From NCBI GenBank assembly GCA_012934845.2, contig WNNJ02000878.1, positions 62,001 to 126,000 of the forward strand: a DNA stretch of 64,000 bases, given 5' to 3'. This document shows, in pieces, positions 10,526 through 21,812 of this stretch. This stretch comes from Pomphorhynchus laevis (Eukaryota > Acanthocephala > Palaeacanthocephala > Echinorhynchida > Pomphorhynchidae). Each line of letters starts with the position of its first letter. Position 1 is the first letter of the stretch. Under the pieces are notes generated by a model. It ran no database searches. It was not told where the DNA came from and saw nothing but the letters and a program-made list of their open reading frames with translations. The position numbers were made by a program, and so were the translations under genes.

Positions 10526-13470
10526 TTATATATTATATATAAATAATATATAGGCAGTGCTAAAGCGCAGTATTAGAAATGTGCGGAAACGTTTTCCCCC
10601 GTATTTCGAAATAGCCTCGCTCCAAGAGAGTCCAGGAACTTCATTGAAAATAGACCGTAGGCGCCAAGGGTTTCGACAGCAATAGGAGTAAATTCGTATT
10701 GGCGCTTGTCGGGGTGAGTGCATTTTGAGCTTTTCTATTCTTCGGAGCCTTGTGCGAATGTCCCGGCCGTGAATACTGAGTGTGACTCGCAGCTGAGAGC
10801 GAGGGTGTTGTAGCAGAAAGAGTCTCACACCAGAATTCGACCCTCTTTCCACGGTGTCAACGTGGCGCCATCCGGCCTCTTGACATCGTCCCGCGACATA
10901 CCAACTTGTTCGGGTCTAAACGGATTGCCAGAAGCTTGAAGCGCCTTTCTCGCTAGTTTGTTGACAGCTGAGTGATAAAGACAAAGCGCCTTCGGCCGTC
11001 GCCAATCGAGAGCGTGTGCGCGTTCTCGATTTACCGGTTCGCCACATGCGCATACATAGGGCTGGTTACTGTGAACTCATAACCTCAGCGCAACGGCCAG
11101 AGATAAAGATTGATCGTCTAGACGGGTTCCCAGTGAGAATATTGGGATAGCTTTAAGAAAGGCTTCGGCGTAACGAGAAGCAACATCAATCAGACGGGCT
11201 CAGTCTTGTGTGGTTTCGGTTTCGGTCAGAGGGCTGTTTTATCACAAGTCGTATAGCACATCCCTCCATCGTTTTTGAATATTTGGTTCCGAAGGGACGA
11301 AAGGGCAAAAATTTGCGCTCCAGAGACTACTGCCTTTGATAAAGTCTGGATTTTGTGAGCCAGCCGCGGTGATCGTTGTGTTTCGGAGTATCAAATTAAT
11401 CAGGTTTCGGTTTCGGTCAGCAGACTTTTATATCGCAAGTCGGATAGCACATATGTCTTCGGCTCCGAGTATCGATGAGGCGAATGCTAGAATTGCGGTT
11501 TCAGTGGTTAATCGAAGTCCTAGGCCGCCTAATCTTACCAGAAGCGTAGTCTGTTTCCACGATTTATCTGGTAAGAGAATGTTCAGAATGACTGAAATTT
11601 GACACCTCAATTCTCCGTCGAAGTGCGACAATTCCCTACTTCGAAAACACCGGGAGCTTCTTAGTAAGAGGCCTATCTTGGGTAGGCTAATGCTGTCCCG
11701 AAGCAGAAACAATGCGTCGTGCTTGTTGAGTTTGATTAGTCTGCCTCCCGCTAGAATTAGATCGCTAACGGCTCCATCAACTGCCTTGTCGATTTTTGTG
11801 TCGAAGCCTATCGGAGCATCAATCAGAGATGCGTCTGACGATGGAATCGATTTGCAGCTAAGAAGAAGGTGGTAAATTGTTTGCCAAGCTTCTTCGTACT
11901 CAGTTACTACCTCGCATTTCTTCGTGTTGAGCTCTAGCCCGATCTCATTGCTGAGTCATGAACTTCGAGGATGTTTGAAACCAGTGACGAAGTAGATCCA
12001 CCTAGTACGCAGTCGTCTAGATACCATATACTCAGATTGGCATTTAGGCTCTTCGCAGTCGTTAACTGCAAGGCAAAACAGAAGTAGGCCGAGTGGGTCT
12101 CCTTGTTGAACCCCTTCTGGGGATTCAATGATGCTATCGCCGAAAAAATAAACGGCTCGGTTTTTCGTAGCACATGTGAAAGTAAAGTAGAATACCTGAA
12201 ATATCTCTGGAAACACAGTTCAGAAATACGTCACGCTTGATGCAGTTAAACACATTACGGAAATCGAGCTTTTCCATCGTTTGCGAACTGTCAGCCGTAC
12301 TTCGTAGAAATGTTCTTGTCGCAGGGATTGCTGCCTCGATTCCTCGCGGCACACCAACACTAAGCTGGACTGGGAGTAGCCTGCTAACCATCGTCTCTGT
12401 GGCGTACCTACTTGCGATTTTCGAGACTACCCGCCTTATTGTAAAGCTTACTGCAATCGGAAGGACTCCTCCATTTTTCTTGCGAAAGGCTAATAGTTTG
12501 GCCCCACATACGATTGAAGAGATTGAGGTCGGTATATTGCCTGCTAACAAAATGTTCAGCAGACTAACCAGTGACGCGATTAGTCTGATTGCAGTTGGTC
12601 CGGTTTGGTATACCAATAAGTCTCTCAGATGAGAAGGACTGAGGCTGTCGGGTCCACCAGTCGATGACGGGGGGAAAAGCGTAATACCCAGAGAAGCGAC
12701 TCGGCGGTAACAACTAAGCTGCTTGCTTTGGCGGGGAGTTGTATAACTGATTGAGTATTGGCGGTTCCCCTGTCGGTGTGTTTTGCAAGCAAAGCGGCAA
12801 AAGTTAAGTCGTCAGTCGCCATCAAGATTGCGTCACTGCATAACGTACGGACTGCTCCTCGAATATCCCCATCTTTAACCTTTTATGAGACTTTTCGTCT
12901 CAGATGTTCATTGCTTTCTTCTGGGCTCGAGCGATGGGGAATTTGTCTGTCTTGAGGGATGTTAATAGAGCCATCGTAGCTGTTACTGGCTTCCTTGATC
13001 AGTGAAGTGAGTGAGCGAAATTCAGCTAAATCAGTGTCCTTCCAGGGGATGAGAACAGCGACTTTTGAGAATATATAATGTACCACCATGCGGTTTCGTC
13101 GGAAGGATTCGAGACAACAGCATCAACAAGATCTGCCATTTTTGAAACAAGCAAGGCCGAGCTTTCTGTTAGTTTGTGTTCTCGTATACGGAGATTCTCG
13201 GATAACATCTTAGTACAAAAAGGGAGCTCGGTTCTTTCGCCGGTGGCCGCGGCCGGCTCACGAGTAGATCTGGACGGGTTAGTTTTGTATGAATATATAG
13301 TAGGCGGAAGTCAAAAACCGCTACATCCCGGCGTTGGTCCATGTTTTCGTACCATTCCAGATGCGTTAGCGGCGAAAATCCTGCAAGAAACTGAGCACTG
13401 TACCCGCCTTTGGATAAATGTGTGTATTCGACTCGATTCTATTGTTGACTGTCTTATTTGGTTCCGTTAA
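10526..13470 (-). mobile_element. LINE (non-LTR) ORF2, 5'-incomplete, clade not certain
   Basis: Minus strand from about 13470 down to 10526. Upstream region: SKMADLVDAVVSNPSDETAWWYI (about 13150). RT begins with GGPDSLSPSHLRDL (about 12640) and continues LLAFRKKNGG-LPIAVSFTIRR (RT motif 1 region), QLSVGVPRGIEAA, MEKLDFRNVFNCIKRDVFL, then SPEGVQQGDPLGLLLFCLAVN (about 12125) and WYLDDCVLGG (about 12030), the catalytic YLDD. The C-terminal part has LVRLGGLGLRLTTETAILAFASS (about 11530) and ends SEAISKYGGKRFRTFL near 10560. Several frame changes separate these blocks, so it is a dead copy. The 'RPIAVGFTxRR' style of RT occurs in a widespread invertebrate LINE group whose clade name I cannot fix from memory. 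GC content is well above that of its surroundings. Confidence 0.85.
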
Positions 13471-13744
13471 GTCTTGTACACGGCAGGATTGGTGCGCATT
13501 CAAACGACACACCGGTTCTTTAATTTCGGAGTCGGTGCAGTCGTTTAATGAAGCGTCTGTGTGGTCGTTTAGTTTGATATTCAATCCGCATTGAGAATTG
13601 ATAATTTGAGAATATGTGCCGATCGAGGGTTCTCTCTCGGGAGATGCATCTGGGTATCTATTGTCAATAACGGTAGACATACAACTGTCTATGGTGTTTA
13701 CCTCACCCTCCGGCATAACGTCGGCGAGCGTCTGCGAACCGAGA

Positions 13745-14132
13745 TATAAAAGGCCTTCGATGGTCTGAAAGGCCCGCGACGATCTAAAAAGCCCGCGACG
13801 ATCTGAAAGGCCCGCGACGATCTGAAAGGCCTTCGATGGTTGAAAGGTCCGCGACGATCTGAAAGGCCCGGGCGATCTGAAAGGCCCGGACGATCTGAAA
13901 GGCCTGCGACGATCTAAAAAGCCCGCGACGATCTGAAAGGTCCGCGACGATCTGAAAGGCCCGCAACGATCTGAAAGGCCTTCGATGGTCTGAAAGGTCC
14001 GCAAAGATCTGAAAGGCCCGTGACGATCTGAAAGGACGATCTGAACGATCTGAAAGCCCGCGACGATCTGAAAGGCCCGTGACGATCTGAAAGGCCCGCG
14101 ACGATCTGAATGGCCCGCGACGATTGTAATTA
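13745..14132. repeat. 19-bp minisatellite, about 20 copies
   Basis: Tandem GATCTGAAAGGCCCGCGAC units with variants (CCTTCGATG, CCCGTGAC, AAAAAG). Because 19 is not a multiple of 3, all minus-strand frames stay open, giving a false 258-residue ORF (13366-14142) with FRSSRAFQIVAG-like repeats. It lies immediately 5' of the minus-strand LINE and could be its 5' UTR or an independent array. Confidence 0.9.
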
Positions 14133-14149
14133 ACTTGGACACTTTCGTT

Positions 14150-14390
14150 AGTTATGATTATTGTATGCTATTTTATCTTTCAAATGTAATTAACTGGAAC
14201 ACATAACTTTTTCTTCTTCTTAAAGTTGAATCCTTTGTTAGTATATATTAGAATCAATACAATTTTTAGCAAGTTTTATTTTTATATAAATTATATAAAA
14301 TTTTATAATTATTTATTATTTATTTTATTTATTTCTATTTTTAATTAATACATGGCGTAAAATGCGTAGAATCAGGCAGCTGATCTGATT
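14150..14390 (+). mobile_element. PLE 3' tail, sense
   Basis: An AT-rich run ending at 14359-14390 with the PLE terminal motif (AAAATGCGTAGAATCAGGCA, then CTGATCTGATT). No coding part remains. Confidence 0.45.
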
Positions 14391-15479
14391 TATCGAAATA
14401 GACTATGTGTTTAAAATTGAAAATACTTTTGAATAGAAAATTTGCTATTTTTAAAAAATCAACGAGATTTCCATTTTGAAAAATTAAATCAAATCTGTTT
14501 ATCTGTTCTAATTTGTAACCGCTCTTTCCGAGTATCCACTCCAATTATGCTTGTATCAACATTTATCTTTTATGGAGAAATTTGCGTGATTTTACAAATC
14601 GAAAATTTATTAGCAAAGATGTTGCACGTTTTGCGTCGCAATATGTCATCATACGCCAATTAGGAAATTTCATAAAACATTTAGAACTATGCCCTGAATT
14701 TTTCTACGTCATATTTTCATTATTTTAATTTAAATGACAGTTAAATTCTCAGTATTTTCAAATTCACAATTCAATACAAATAATTGAATATGGTTACTAA
14801 CTACATTCATATAAAGCAATATTGAGAAAGGTCGTGTTTTTTATGACATAGAGGTAATTCGAAATTTCAATTTGTATTAAAATTACTATTTAGCTTTTAT
14901 ATAATGAAATTCAAACGAAGTTAAAATTAGCAACCTATAACTACCGTTTTCATCTTCGTTATTACGACTTAGCAGTAATGGATAGTCCTCACTGCTGGGT
15001 ACAGAGCGCAACTTCTGGGCGGCTAGTGTGTAGACGTAATAGATAAAATAGAATAATTTGATAAATAGCATAAGAGATAAAATAATATTCAAATGATAAA
15101 ATATTTTATCTATGGGAAGTTAAAATAAATAAAAATAAGAAACAAATATTATCCATTTACAACGAATTTACTTACGAGACTTTACCTGCGATTTTGATAT
15201 CGACTTTGCCACAATTTGTTGACAATTTTGTTAAAAAAATCTCAGAAATGCTTTTAACGATACATTGATGGATGCACTTGTAAGATATCTAATAAAAGAA
15301 TCCGTTCAAGAAACATCGATATCAAGTCTTTGAGAAACACTAAATAACGGGTAGCTTGTGACACCGACAGCTGTGATGATTACACAATAATAATATATTT
15401 TCTTACTAGATAACCAAATAAATGCACGTATCTAAATAAATGTACAATGGACGTCACCAAAATTGACACCTTACGACTG
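14391..15479. other. intergenic DNA, nothing recognised
   Basis: Moderately AT-rich, with ORFs no longer than about 70 codons in competing frames (14341-14544, 14442-14663, 14886-15092) and no recognisable domains. I see no repeats of note apart from short A/T runs. Confidence 0.4.
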
Positions 15480-15700
15480 AACCATGCATGGTCTGCCACA
15501 CACCTGAAGGCCCATCGCGGTGAACGGTGGTTATTAGTTTCGTCTTGAGGCGCTTAAGAAATCTTACTCTTGCTCTGGCGACGTCTTCTAACATAATAAG
15601 ACTAATCCCCGTGATTCCCAAAGTACACTAGAGGCGCACCTGGTCACTCACTCGTAGTGCGGATACGTGGATGCATTTAATGACTTCAAAGGCATTAGTG
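15480..15700 (-). mobile_element. 3' end fragment of the I/jockey-type LINE found at 38.6 kb
   Basis: It aligns with the 3' UTR part of the LINE at 38640-38900. Shared blocks include CTTGAG.CGCTTAAGAAA-like, GACGTC.TCTA, AAGACTAATCCC, a CCCAAAG run and a run into AATGAC. It is antisense in the same way. Only the 3' tip is present, consistent with a 5'-truncated insertion. Confidence 0.5.
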
Positions 15701-15792
15701 AAGGATTTGAACAATAGCTTATTTTATTGTAACTTTATGCTGCCGCGAAAACTACATTATGCACCCAACCTAATAATTGTGACACTTAGGTA

Positions 15793-16041
15793 TTGATTGA
15801 TACTGTGAGAACTAATGTTAGTGTCAAGGCACTTCCAAAATTGGTTTTTAGTAAACAGCCAAATAGATGTTATGAATTGGTAGATAATAACAAGGAAACC
15901 TATTGGATCATATTTGATCTTATGACCAAAATATTAAAAATTGATGAAGTAACCAGAAAAACGTCATTTGTAAGCAAGCTTTCATTTCGTGAATGGAAAA
16001 ATTCAAATAGAAAAAAGGAAGGATATAGTAACATATCATAA
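15793..16041 (+). pseudogene. possible zinc-finger/hAT-like fragment
   Basis: An 82-codon frame with YWIIFDLMTKILKIDE..RKTSFVSKLSFREWKNSNRKK. The 'SF...GFxDWKNxxRKxxEH' pattern near the end recalls the TTF-type zinc finger that precedes hAT-like transposases and ZMYM-like proteins, but the Cys/His ligands are not visible. It is a fragment at best, and no function should be inferred. No neighbours support it. Confidence 0.25.
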
Positions 16042-16553
16042 CAAGCAGATATGCCGTTACATCTGAAGAAGGAGACGATAAACAACAATGCAACGATGTG
16101 AATGACGAAAATGATCATATTATATTATATAAATTGCTACATGTGTAAATTCATTTGTCGACAGTGATCATTATCATATTATTTCCAAAATACAATTACA
16201 GTAAGAAGTAGGTGTCCCAATATAAAAGTCTAGTTATTCGGTTTGTAAAAATGAATTCGACACAATTAGATATCATTGCATCGTTTTAGTTAATGATCCT
16301 GAATCACCTGCAATAATATCACAGGTACGCTTTCATCGCGGTGTAAAGGGTCATTCTTCTTGTTCTTTTTAATACGTTTAATATTGACGCGAATATTATC
16401 AGCCGATTAAGAATCAAGTCTTTGTTTAGATTAGAAAAGCAATCTAAATACGAAATACCTTCATTGTTAAATATTGTACCGTACTTAGTCGATGGTTCTA
16501 AATCTGTTTTTTAAAGAGATATCGACTGAAAAACAAGTCTCATAGAGTCTACA
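16042..16553. other. intergenic DNA, nothing recognised
   Basis: No coding pattern. It stops at the antisense PLE terminus that begins at 16554. Confidence 0.35.
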
Positions 16554-16890
16554 AATCAGATCAGATAACTGAGTCCACGTAATTTATATTATATATTAAT
16601 CAAAAATAGCGATAAATAATTATAAATAATAAATGATTATACAAGATTTTATACAACGTATAAAATGTATATAACAATAGCATTTATAATAAAAATTAAA
16701 GATAAATCAAATTTTACGAATTGAATAATAAACAGCAAACGATGTATCAGAATAAGGATTATAGGTCATCAATAGGAACTGCTATGGTATTAGGCGTCGA
16801 CTCCTATTCCCCGATCCAACATGGCAGCTGGACTAAATACATACTAATGATGTATTTCCTTTGATGAAATTTGATTATTTACTGTACCTT
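16554..16890 (-). mobile_element. PLE 3' end, antisense
   Basis: Reading on the minus strand it contains, in order, the hairpin region GCCATGTTGG...CCATAGCAG, TGATGACCTATAATCCTTATT, the CAATTCGTAAAA box, about 150 bp of AT-rich tail, and the terminal motif at 16554-16585 (ACGTGGACTCAGTTATCTGA, then TCTGATT). No RT is attached. It is head-to-head with the sense copy starting near 17064. Confidence 0.6.
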
Positions 16891-17039
16891 ATTCTAATAT
16901 AAAGCATATTTTTATTTTCATCCATAGAAATTTTTCGGTTAATTGTTTAAATTTATTTTAATAATATTTTGTCGATTTGAATATTGTAAATTCAATATTT
17001 TGATAATATTTTGTTGATGTATAATTCTACATTGCAAGA

Positions 17040-17790
17040 AAATGAAAAAATCATCAAACTTACTTGAAAATTAGTAGAATTATAATGATAAGCCTTATTC
17101 TTAACAAAACCAATATTAATGATAAAGAAAGTATATATCTAGAGCATGAGCATTCATGCATACCATATAATATAAAATATAATACATTTAATAATGAAAT
17201 TTTAAGAATTGCAACAATATGTAATGATATTGGCTTTCTTAAAAATCATTTAAATAATTTAATAGATACATATTTTAAACTAGGTTACTATAAAAATAAC
17301 ATCAAGCAGAAAATAGTAAAATATATAAATCAACACCATAATATAAAGAATAAATTTAAGTGGCAAATTTTTATGGATAGATAATAAATAATATACTTTG
17401 TATTAGAATAAGATACTAGATAGTTATTTCAGAGAAAATACATCTTTAGCATGTATTTGGTCCCGCTGGTATTGGGGTAGATGAGTTGGGGACCACTTGA
17501 TAGCATAGCAGTTTCTCCTGATAACCTCTAATTCTTATTCTGATACAACGTCTGTTATTTATTAGTCAATTCATAAAAATGACGTTTATTTTAAATTTCA
17601 ATTTTTTATTTTAAATTTCAATTTATTTTTTTTAATTATAAAAAAATCTTATAACAATTATTTATTTTATTATTTAATATTTAAATTTTGATTCATCATT
17701 ATTATTGTCATATTCTACGTATACTACGTAGAATATATACTACGTATTCTTGTTGTATCAAAAATACGTAGTTTCAGTATTTCTGACAGA
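17040..17790 (+). mobile_element. PLE relic: RT thumb plus 3' end
   Basis: The ORF 17064-17384 reads LILNKTNINDKESIYLEHEHS, NEILRIATICNDIGFLKNHL and YYKNNIKQKIVKYINQHHNIKNK, nearly the same protein as 45420-45780 but lacking an internal segment. It is followed by the PLE 3' region: the hairpin arms near 17469 and 17505, CTCCTGATAACCTCTAATTC, the CAATTCATAAAAATGACG box, and an eroded terminal motif at 17761-17788. Broken copy. Confidence 0.7.
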
Positions 17791-17847
17791 GGTCATATGA
17801 CCGGGAAAACAAAGTTCACAGTTCAATAATAACTTGTCAGTAGAGCA

Positions 17848-18145
17848 AATCAGATCAGCTTACTGAGTCTACGTATTTTATATTATTTATAAATTTAAAA
17901 AACAAAAATTTTAAAAAAAGAAAAACTCATAAAACTCATAGCAGAAAAAATCAGATCAGCTTACTGAGTCTACGTATTTTATACTAAATATAAATCAAAA
18001 ATAAAGATAAACAATCATAAATAATAAATGATTATATAAGAATTCATACAATATACATATATATAACAATAGCATTTATAATTAAAATTTAAAATATAAA
18101 TCAAATGTTATGAATTGACTAATAAGTAATATACAATGTATATTA
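17848..18145 (-). mobile_element. two antisense PLE 3' termini
   Basis: The terminal motif occurs antisense at 17848-17880 and again at 17949-17980 (AATCAGATCAGCTTACTGAG, then TCTACGTATTTTATA). The second is followed by the AT-rich tail and TTATGAATTGACTAATAAG near 18110. Together with the preceding sense copy this makes a tail-to-tail arrangement. Confidence 0.6.
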
Positions 18146-18289
18146 TTTACGTATATCTTTATTTACGTAAATATATTATTACAACACAGAATATAGCTTC
18201 AAGGGCTGTTTTGCCTGCTTCTCATTGACTGAACTACAGTAAAATGTGCATGACGAAAAAATGAAATAAAACTGGGCTAACCTTTGGTA

Positions 18290-18850
18290 TGTGGTTCGAA
18301 CGCTGCATTGACCAGGAACAACAATTTAATTGGGCCTGATTTTTGGAACTCATTGATCGTATTTTTGCATAACAACTCTTAATGTAACATGTGCCACACT
18401 TTCAGGGCTCGATACAACAATATGTGTACACTCGGACATTTCTAATTATCTTGGGTTCTAAAACACTAACTATGATCACGTTGACAATTGCTTTTATTAT
18501 GAACTACACGTTCATTAGGGAATTCATCATAGCACTTGACAATCTTATACATCGCAATCAAGTCTAGATTTAGTATGCTAGGTCGGGTAAAACACATATC
18601 TGACTCTACTATATGCTCTGCATATATAATATGCGAGCTAGTGTGATCCATAACTTATATCCGCATTTAAGGATGTTATCGAGATACTCCATATCGCTTT
18701 GGGTACAAGGAAAAGTGGCCTGAATGCTATATTCTATATGAGGCCTTATTAAAGCATTGAACAACGTTTCGGAGCACACAACATTCAACAAACAAAACGA
18801 ATTTTTCAGCATATACGTACGGCGTCTGCCTTAAGAGCATATACTATCAG
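18290..18850 (-). mobile_element. CR1-type LINE, C-terminal RT fragment
   Basis: Minus-strand frames at 18609-18812 and 18466-18651 read SETLFNALIRPHIEYSIQATFPC, then ILNLDLIAMYKIVKCYDEFP. These match the conserved post-catalytic 'LYxALIRPxLEYAxQxWxP ... RRxRxDLIxxYKI' region of CR1-group LINEs. The element is truncated at both ends, and 18290-18460 is probably its eroded 3' end. Confidence 0.6.
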
Positions 18851-18875
18851 TGTTCATGTGTGTCTTCGAGGATAA

Positions 18876-19250
18876 TTGAACATCATGAGTGATGTTTCGG
18901 ATGTATGGAGAGTGATGTTTCGGATAAAGATCTATGTTTCGGATAGAGAGACCAAAGTATTCATGTTGCTCTTTTACACCCCGGTCTACATGTTATCCCA
19001 CACTACCCCGCCTAGCCTCATCCTTCCTGAACACTTTCATCTTCTCTCTGTCTCACATTCCGAAGTCTCATCTGTCCTCATATCCTTGCCCAACAAAACC
19101 TCACATTCCGATCCCCTGCCTACTCACATATTAAAATCCATATGCTCATCGATATCCGCGTTTTTCACAACCTTGTTTAACTCGTTCATCCGCAGTCGTA
19201 TCTTCCATTCACGCTGGAAATCCGCAATCGTTCGTCCCCTCCTTAAAAAA
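18876..19250 (+). mobile_element. CR1/L2-group LINE (family L), RT N-terminal part
   Basis: Frames here read PEHFHLLSVSHSEVSSVLISLPNKTSHSDPLPTHILK and FFTTLFNSFIRSRIFHSRWKSAIVRPLLKK, the segment just before RT motif 1 ('NYRPISLL'). The related segments at 30660-30900 and 32510-32735 show the same order. It stops abruptly at 19250, where the sequence switches to the antisense 3' tail of another family-L segment. Confidence 0.7.
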
Positions 19251-20640
19251 AAACGATTTATTTTAACGTGGCAAATGCGTGCCAGCGCACGCTTACATGA
19301 CCACAACAAAACAAGACTGTGAATCAGGTGTCGAGAAGGTGTGAACGGAGGAGGTGTTTGAATGTGGTAAATAAGGGAGCGCGGCAGATGTCGAGAGGGA
19401 GTTGATTCCAGGCGAGTTAGGCGGCGACGAGGAAGTATCGGAGACCGTAGTTGTTGAATTAATTGGGAACGTGGAGTAAGAGGGTATAATAGGAACGAAG
19501 CGATAGCGAGGTGGGGCGAGTATCGTCTAAGAAAGGAAGGTTGATGAACGATGGGGAGCCGACAGCGATGAGACGAAAAGTAACGAGAAGAAGGCGGAGT
19601 TTGATGTGGATGGTGGGCCAGGAGAGTTGGGCAAGATATGTGGATGTGTGGTCGAAGCGACGGAGACGAAAGAGCACTCGAACGGCGGTGTTGATTATTC
19701 GTTGTAGGGGTAGGATTATGGATTTGGAGAATTGGCGAAAAGGATAAGGCAGTAATCGATTTTAGGAAAAAGAAGCGTTGAAAGTCGTGACATACAAGAA
19801 CGGAAGTCGATAAGGGAGCGGATACGGCAGAAATCACGAAGAATTAAGTTAGGCGAGCGGACCTTGTCATGGACGAAGGGTTTAAGAGAAAGGTGATTAT
19901 CGAAATGGAAGCATATAGGAGGAGATATGTTTGGTTTACGGGGGAGGATCCACATTATTTTGGACTTTTCGGAGTTTAGAACGAGATGGAGATAGGGCAG
20001 ACGTTTGTAGATAGAAGAAAACAGTTGGAAGCAGAAATGCCAATATCGTGTATGCGATGTTCGGGTGCATGAGAATAGATTAGAATGTCATCGGCGTATT
20101 GCATGACCTTAAAGGAGTAAGGTTTGATAAACGGATATAGATCGCCAAGCAGAAGAGAGAAAAGCAGGGGACCTAGGACTGAACCTTGTGGGACCCCGCA
20201 AAAAATAGGGATGGGAGGGGAGGATGATGAATTAGAACAGACGCGAAAGGAACGGTCGGATAGATATGAGGCGAACCATGCTACGGAGGAGGAAGAAAAG
20301 CCGTAATCATAACGAAGGCGAGAAAGGAGGACGGAGTGGTCGACAATGTCGAATGCGGAAGAGAGGTCGAGGGAGATGAGCACACTATATAGAGCCTTGT
20401 CTCGAGAAATGAGTAAGTCGTTGTACACTTTTATGCATGCGATTTCTGTCGAGTGATTAGAGCGGAAAGCGGATTGGAAAGGAGGGTACAGATTGGATGA
20501 GGATAGATAAGCGTTGATTTGTATTAAGATGAGGCGTTCTAAGAGCTTAGAAAGAGTAGGGAGTAGTGAAATGGGGCGATAGCTGGAAGGAAGGGAGGAG
20601 TCGAGTTTTTGTTTCTTAAGGAGAAAAAGTATTGTTTAGA
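19251..20640 (-). mobile_element. CR1/L2-group LINE (family L), RT and 3' tail
   Basis: Read on the minus strand from 20640: QKLDSSLPSSYRPISLLPTLSK, then the frame 20428-19976 with SLDLSSAFDIVDHSVLLSRL, GVPQGSVLGPLLFSLLLGDL and MQYADDILIYSHAP (catalytic YADD). Next come MWILPRKPNISP, RRIRSLIDF-like and the closing LAWNQLPLD-like region. It ends in the family's 3' tail GTGGTCATGTAAGCGTGCGC and TGGCACGCATTTGCCACGTT near 19255-19320. The 5' edge falls at the same RT position where the plus-strand segment 18876-19250 breaks. At least two frame changes lie in the C-terminal part. Confidence 0.85.
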
Positions 20641-20774
20641 AAAGTATTATTTCTTAGAAAAAGTATTGTTTATTAAAGTTCTTACAATCTAAAGTAAATA
20701 CACAAATTACAATCTAAAGTAAATACAATAAATAACATACACAAATTACAATCTAAAGTAAATACAGAAGTATA
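20641..20774. repeat. short 20-bp direct repeats
   Basis: The sequence TTACAATCTAAAGTAAATAC occurs three times, near 20687, 20707 and 20748, between the LINE edge and the 13-bp minisatellite. Confidence 0.7.
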
Positions 20775-20948
20775 CATCGACGACAACCATCGACGACAAC
20801 CATCGACGACAACCATCGACGACAACCATCGACGACAACCATCGACGACAACCATCGACGACAACCATCGACGACAACCATCGACGACAACCATCGACGA
20901 CAACCATCGACGACAACCATCGACGACAACCATCGACGGCAACCATCG
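20775..20948. repeat. 13-bp minisatellite, about 13 copies
   Basis: Nearly perfect CATCGACGACAAC units; only the last copies vary (CGACGGC). All frames stay open, giving false ORFs with repeating VVVDGCRRW on the minus strand. Confidence 0.95.
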
Positions 20949-21020
20949 TTTATGGGAGGACCTAAGAAAATAACTAAGACCGACACCAACTATGGACAAC
21001 TGCAAGTACTGTGCTCGATA

Positions 21021-21420
21021 TACAATCGTTCGTCCCCTCTATAAGAAACAATCGCTCGACCCCTCACTTCCTTCTATCTATCGCCCCATTTTATTATTCC
21101 CTACTCTTTCTAAGCGCTTAGAACGCCTCATCTTAATACAAATCAACGCTTATCTCTCCTCATCCAATCTGTACCCTCCTTTCCAATCCGCTTTCGTTCC
21201 CGTCAATTACTCCAAGAACTACGGTATCCGATCCTTCCTCGTCGCCGCCCCACTTGCCTGGAATCAACTCCCTCTCGACGTCCGCCGCACTCCTTCCTTT
21301 ATCACATTCAAACACCTCCTCCGTTCACACCTTCTCGACACATGATTAACATTTTTGTTTTGTTGTGGTCATGTAAGCGTGCGCTGGCACGCATTTGCCA
21401 CGTTAAAATAAATCTATTTT
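21021..21420 (+). mobile_element. internally deleted family-L LINE copy with 3' tail
   Basis: The ORF 20992-21345 reads TIVRPLYKKQSLDPSLPSIYRPI...INAYLSSSNLYPPFQSAF and then jumps in frame to NYSKNYGIRSFLVAAPLAWNQLPLDVRRTPSFITFKHLLRSHLLDT, the C-terminal end. The RT catalytic core between them is missing. It ends with the intact 3' tail (GTGGTCATGTAAGCGTGCGC...TTTGCCACGTTAAAATAAAT). The result is a compact, protein-dead copy that keeps the 3' recognition end. Confidence 0.75.
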
Positions 21421-21642
21421 TTCTAGTAGATTTAGGAATTTTCCTATGTTCACTAGTTACGAACGTTAATGCAATATCATGTATAGGACCATACAAAAGA
21501 GGGTTAAATAAGAAAGTCCAAAATTTTCCTAAAATTGGGAAGGTTGCTATAATTTGATCGGAACACAAATTGTCGGGTAGTTTATTTTTATTTAAATCGT
21601 TTAATGCTAAACGATTAATGTACTTTTTTGTTGAGATATTTC
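21421..21642. other. short non-coding spacer
   Basis: AT-rich spacer between the LINE tail and the palindrome; nothing recognised. Confidence 0.35.
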
Positions 21643-21812
21643 CGGACCTATTCGACTAACTTGTATTTTAGCTGGCTACATAATAGCTGAAGCTATTATG
21701 TGCTGAAGCTATTATTAATAGCTGAAGCTATTATTAGTATTATGTGCTGAAGCTATTATGTAGCCAGCTAAAATACAAGTTAGTCGAATAGGTCCGATAC
21801 AAGTTAGTCGAA
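21643..21812. repeat. palindrome with 42-bp perfect arms
   Basis: GACCTATTCGACTAACTTGT...GGCTACATAATAG (about 21646-21688) is matched by its reverse complement at about 21754-21798. The loop contains several AGCTGAAGCTATTAT units. A further partial arm (ATACAAGTTAGTCGAATAGG) follows at 21798. Arm identity suggests recent formation or active conversion. Confidence 0.85.

Noticed and set aside
13745-14132. CRISPR-like array of regularly spaced repeats
   Set aside because: Units are directly abutting with no unique spacers, and the genome is eukaryotic. The same applies to 20775-20948, 22735-22842 and 44161-44328.
13366-14142. 258-residue minus-strand ORF with repeated FRSSRAFQIVAG units
   Set aside because: Most of it is a translated 19-bp minisatellite, which keeps every frame open. 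The non-repetitive C-terminal part belongs to the upstream region of the LINE.
19124-19837. 237-residue minus-strand ORF
   Set aside because: It lies mostly out of frame over the C-terminal part of the family-L RT and lacks any domain; a shadow of LINE coding sequence.
20682-21005. Overlapping minus-strand ORFs with VVVDGCRRWLSS repeats
   Set aside because: Translation of the 13-bp CATCGACGACAAC minisatellite. Three frames give the same repeat peptide.
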